NCBI RefSeq assembly: GCF_009755225.1
Contig: NZ_WQKZ01000005.1
Coordinates: 1 to 64,000 of the forward strand
DNA: 64,000 bases
From: Hymenobacter ginkgonis
Lineage (GTDB): Bacteria; Bacteroidota; Bacteroidia; Cytophagales; Hymenobacteraceae
Reading direction: 5' to 3'
The stretch's first letter is position 1, and every line of letters begins with the position of its first letter. Positions 62,299 through 64,000 of the stretch are shown one piece after another. The position numbers and the translations under genes were made by a program. The notes under the pieces were generated by a model. It ran no database searches. It saw only the letters and a list, made by a program, of their open reading frames with translations, and had not been told where the DNA came from.

Positions 62299-63294
62299 CT
62301 ACTTCACGTCCGACAGCTCCACGTCGAAGCGCAGGGGCGAGTCGGCCGGAATAACGGGCGGCGAGCCTTGCTTGCCATACGCCAGCGACGATGGAATGAG
62401 CAGCGTAGCCTTGCTGCCTTTGTTAAGCTGCGCTACCCCCTCATCCCAGCCCGGGATAACCTGGCCGCGGCCCAGCGGAAACGAGAACGGCTGCCCGCCG
62501 TGCTTAGCCGACGAGTCAAACTCTTTGCCGTCGAGCAGTGAACCGCGGTATTGCACAGTCACCGTCTGGCCGGGCTTAGCCGTGGCGCCGGTGCCCGGCT
62601 GCGTAATGATGTAGTAGACCCCGCCCGGCGTTTTCTTGGCGTTGGTCAGGTTGTTCTTCTTCAGGTATTCTTGCAGGGTAGCGTCGTCCTTTTTGTCCTG
62701 TACCTCGGCGTAAGCGCGCATCTGGCGCTGCTGCTCGCCCATCATCTTCTGCTGGTCGGCCATAGCTTCGGCCATGGCTACCTCGCGGGTTTGCAGGGCT
62801 ACCGCCTTCACGGTGAGCACAATGAAGTTGCCTTTTTTCTTCAGGTTGGCTGGGGCCAGCTGGTGGGCATTGCGCTTGTAGAGCGAGTCGGCATTGAAGC
62901 GGAACACGCCGCTATCGCCGGGCTGGAGCAACGAGAAAGCTTCAGGCTCGGCGCCCAATTGCTTAGCAGCCAGCGCTTCGAGCGGAATACGCACGGGCAC
63001 GCCAAACTGGCGCTCGCGCGATTTCATCATCACCGAGTCGCCGGCAGTGCGGTACTCGATGTGAGCCGACATCACCTTGCCCACACGGTCCTTGTAGGTC
63101 GGGTCTTCGCCGCCCGCCACTTCGCGCGACTCGTATTTGCTGTTTACGTTCTTGAAAATCTTGTACTCCATCCCCGACTTAGTCTTGGTAAAGTCTGCGC
63201 CTTTATTGCACGAAGACAGGAAGGAAGCTGCGCTGAGCACACTGGCCGCCAGGACCAGCTGCCGGGCCGCGCCGGGCCGAAGAGAAAACTGCAT
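62299..63294 (-). CDS. FKBP-type peptidyl-prolyl isomerase 3, lipoprotein
   Basis: A 331-residue lipoprotein with lipobox SFLSSC. It shares its plan with FKBP 1: an N-terminal region with VFRFNADSLYKRNAHQL, a helical Gln/Met-rich linker (EAMADQQKMMGEQQRQM) and a C-terminal FKBP domain (GQTVTVQYRGSLLDGKEFD, VIPGWDEGVAQLNKGSKATLLIP, RFDVELSDV). FKBP 1 and 3 are clear paralogues. The ATG at 63294 is preceded by TAACTTTG at 63331-63338. Confidence 0.92.
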   Translation of the reverse strand: MQFSLRPGAARQLVLAASVLSAASFLSSCNKGADFTKTKSGMEYKIFKNVNSKYESREVAGGEDPTYKDRVGKVMSAHIEYRTAGDSVMMKSRERQFGVPVRIPLEALAAKQLGAEPEAFSLLQPGDSGVFRFNADSLYKRNAHQLAPANLKKKGNFIVLTVKAVALQTREVAMAEAMADQQKMMGEQQRQMRAYAEVQDKKDDATLQEYLKKNNLTNAKKTPGGVYYIITQPGTGATAKPGQTVTVQYRGSLLDGKEFDSSAKHGGQPFSFPLGRGQVIPGWDEGVAQLNKGSKATLLIPSSLAYGKQGSPPVIPADSPLRFDVELSDVK

Positions 63295-63330
63295 GAAAAC
63301 AGAAAGTTGGAATAAAGACGAATTCGGCCT

Positions 63331-63338
63331 CAAAGTTA
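63331..63338 (-). promoter_or_regulatory. -7 element TAACTTTG for FKBP gene 3
   Basis: The minus strand reads TAACTTTG exactly, 36 bases before the ATG at 63294. It overlaps the TAA stop of the upstream DHH gene at 63336-63338. Confidence 0.6.
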
Positions 63339-64000
63339 GGCGATAGGGGGCGCAACCGCTACCGGCACGGCCGGCGTGCTCACGAGCTGTGCCTGATACT
63401 GGGGTAGCAGCCCCAAAAAGCGCTCTACAGTAGCGTCTAGCGACTGCTGGCTAATGCCGCCCGAGGCATTGTGGTGCCCGCCGCCCTCAAAATGGTTGCG
63501 CGAGAAGTCGCTCACCGAGAAGTCGCCCACCGAGCGGAACGAGATTTTAACGGCCGAGCCGCGGTCGATAAACACGGCCGCAAACACGATGCCTTCAATG
63601 CTCAGCGCGTAGTTCACAAGGCCTTCGGTGTCGCCGGTCTTGCTTTCGTACTCGCGCAGCTCCTCTTTGGTAACGGCGATGTAAGCGGTGTTGAACTCGC
63701 GGCGCACCACCAGCTTATCCTTCAGGATATAGCCTAGGAAGCGCAACCGAATTTCAGAATGCGAGTCGTAGATGCGGCGATGCACGGCCGCCAAGTCGAT
63801 GCCCGTGCTGAGCAGTTCGGCGATGATAAGGTGCACGTTGCGCGAGGTGCTGGGGTGCCGAAACGAGCCCGTATCGGTCATGATGCCCGCGTAGAGCGCC
63901 TCGCCCATGCCCTGGTCTACAAGCCCCTGGTCGCCGAGCGCGCGGATAATTTCAAAAATGATTTCGGCCGTAGCCGCCGCCTTGGGCTCCGAAAAGCTGA
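63336..64000 (-). CDS. DHH/DHHA1 phosphoesterase (NrnA-like), 5' end outside the window
   Basis: The C-terminal ~220 residues of a DHH-family protein; the frame stays open to base 64000. Visible parts are SFSEPKAAATAEIIFEIIRAL, LYAGIMTDTGSFRHPSTSR (end of the DHH domain) and the DHHA1 domain with FIDRGSAVKISFRS and FEGGGHHNASGG. Members such as NrnA degrade short RNA oligonucleotides and pAp. The DHH motif itself lies beyond the window. The gene precedes the FKBP row and its stop overlaps the next promoter. Confidence 0.9.
   Translation of the reverse strand, partial: SFSEPKAAATAEIIFEIIRALGDQGLVDQGMGEALYAGIMTDTGSFRHPSTSRNVHLIIAELLSTGIDLAAVHRRIYDSHSEIRLRFLGYILKDKLVVRREFNTAYIAVTKEELREYESKTGDTEGLVNYALSIEGIVFAAVFIDRGSAVKISFRSVGDFSVSDFSRNHFEGGGHHNASGGISQQSLDATVERFLGLLPQYQAQLVSTPAVPVAVAPPIA

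Overview
The window looks like a chromosomal segment of a Hymenobacter-like member of the Bacteroidota (Cytophagales). The DNA is GC-rich. There are two gliding-motility-associated (type B) C-terminal sorting domains, a PorZ-like type IX secretion (T9SS) protein, two tandem Oar-like TonB-dependent receptors, a row of FKBP-type isomerases, and many exported proteins with Gln right after the predicted signal-peptide cleavage site. Many genes are preceded by the Bacteroidota -7 promoter element TAnnTTTG rather than an E. coli-type promoter. No phage, plasmid, CRISPR array, transposase or classical defence system is visible. The content is mostly core metabolism, envelope and secretion.

Layout. 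1-9.4 kb: end of a T9SS cargo protein, fabD, a GT-C-type membrane protein, folK with an alpha/beta hydrolase, a polyprenyl diphosphate synthase, a small exported protein, an M23 peptidase without signal peptide, a PaaE-type flavin/iron-sulfur reductase and an M3 oligopeptidase. 9.4-17.1 kb: dut, a hypothetical gene, a PLP dehydratase, a sugar-nucleotidyltransferase, then a TPR protein, a DUF4292 lipoprotein and an EnvC-like protein. 17.2-25.5 kb: a 1378-residue SBBP/adhesin T9SS protein, an endonuclease/phosphatase-fold membrane protein, cysS and a glutaminyl-cyclase-like lipoprotein. 25.7-33 kb: DinB-like protein, unknown secreted protein, a 450-residue disordered hydrophilic protein, an amidase, a GlcD-like flavoenzyme and an NlpC/P60 lipoprotein. 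33-40.3 kb: two tandem TonB receptors. 40.4-45.8 kb: tRNA-Ala(GGC), a Fur-family regulator, a lipid/sugar group (GT39-like, UPF0104 flippase-like, HpnK/YdjC-like, GT2) and a decayed tRNA-Arg-like sequence. 45.8-48.1 kb: an AT-richer stretch with a CarboxypepD-like membrane protein and two Roadblock/LC7 paralogues. 48.2-55.8 kb: mrdA-rodA, a small exported protein, two GT-C-type membrane proteins and a Pro/Ala-linker protein. 55.8-64 kb: small ferredoxin, tdk, porZ-recO, three FKBP isomerases and the 3' part of a DHH phosphoesterase.

How they work together. Several groups serve the envelope: T9SS cargo and PorZ; glutaminyl cyclase acting on exported proteins with N-terminal Gln; periplasmic FKBP folding factors; PBP2/RodA and the EnvC-like protein for the wall; and membrane glycosyltransferases. 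Three features run through the window and are not explained by the genes. The first is a family of eight REP/MITE-like hairpins located just after genes, with compensatory changes between arms. The second is a heavily over-represented GGGGGTAG/CTACCCCC word that contains a KOPS-like core. The third is a set of -7 promoter elements lying only a few bases before start codons, which would give leaderless transcripts. All calls come from reading the sequence without database searches.
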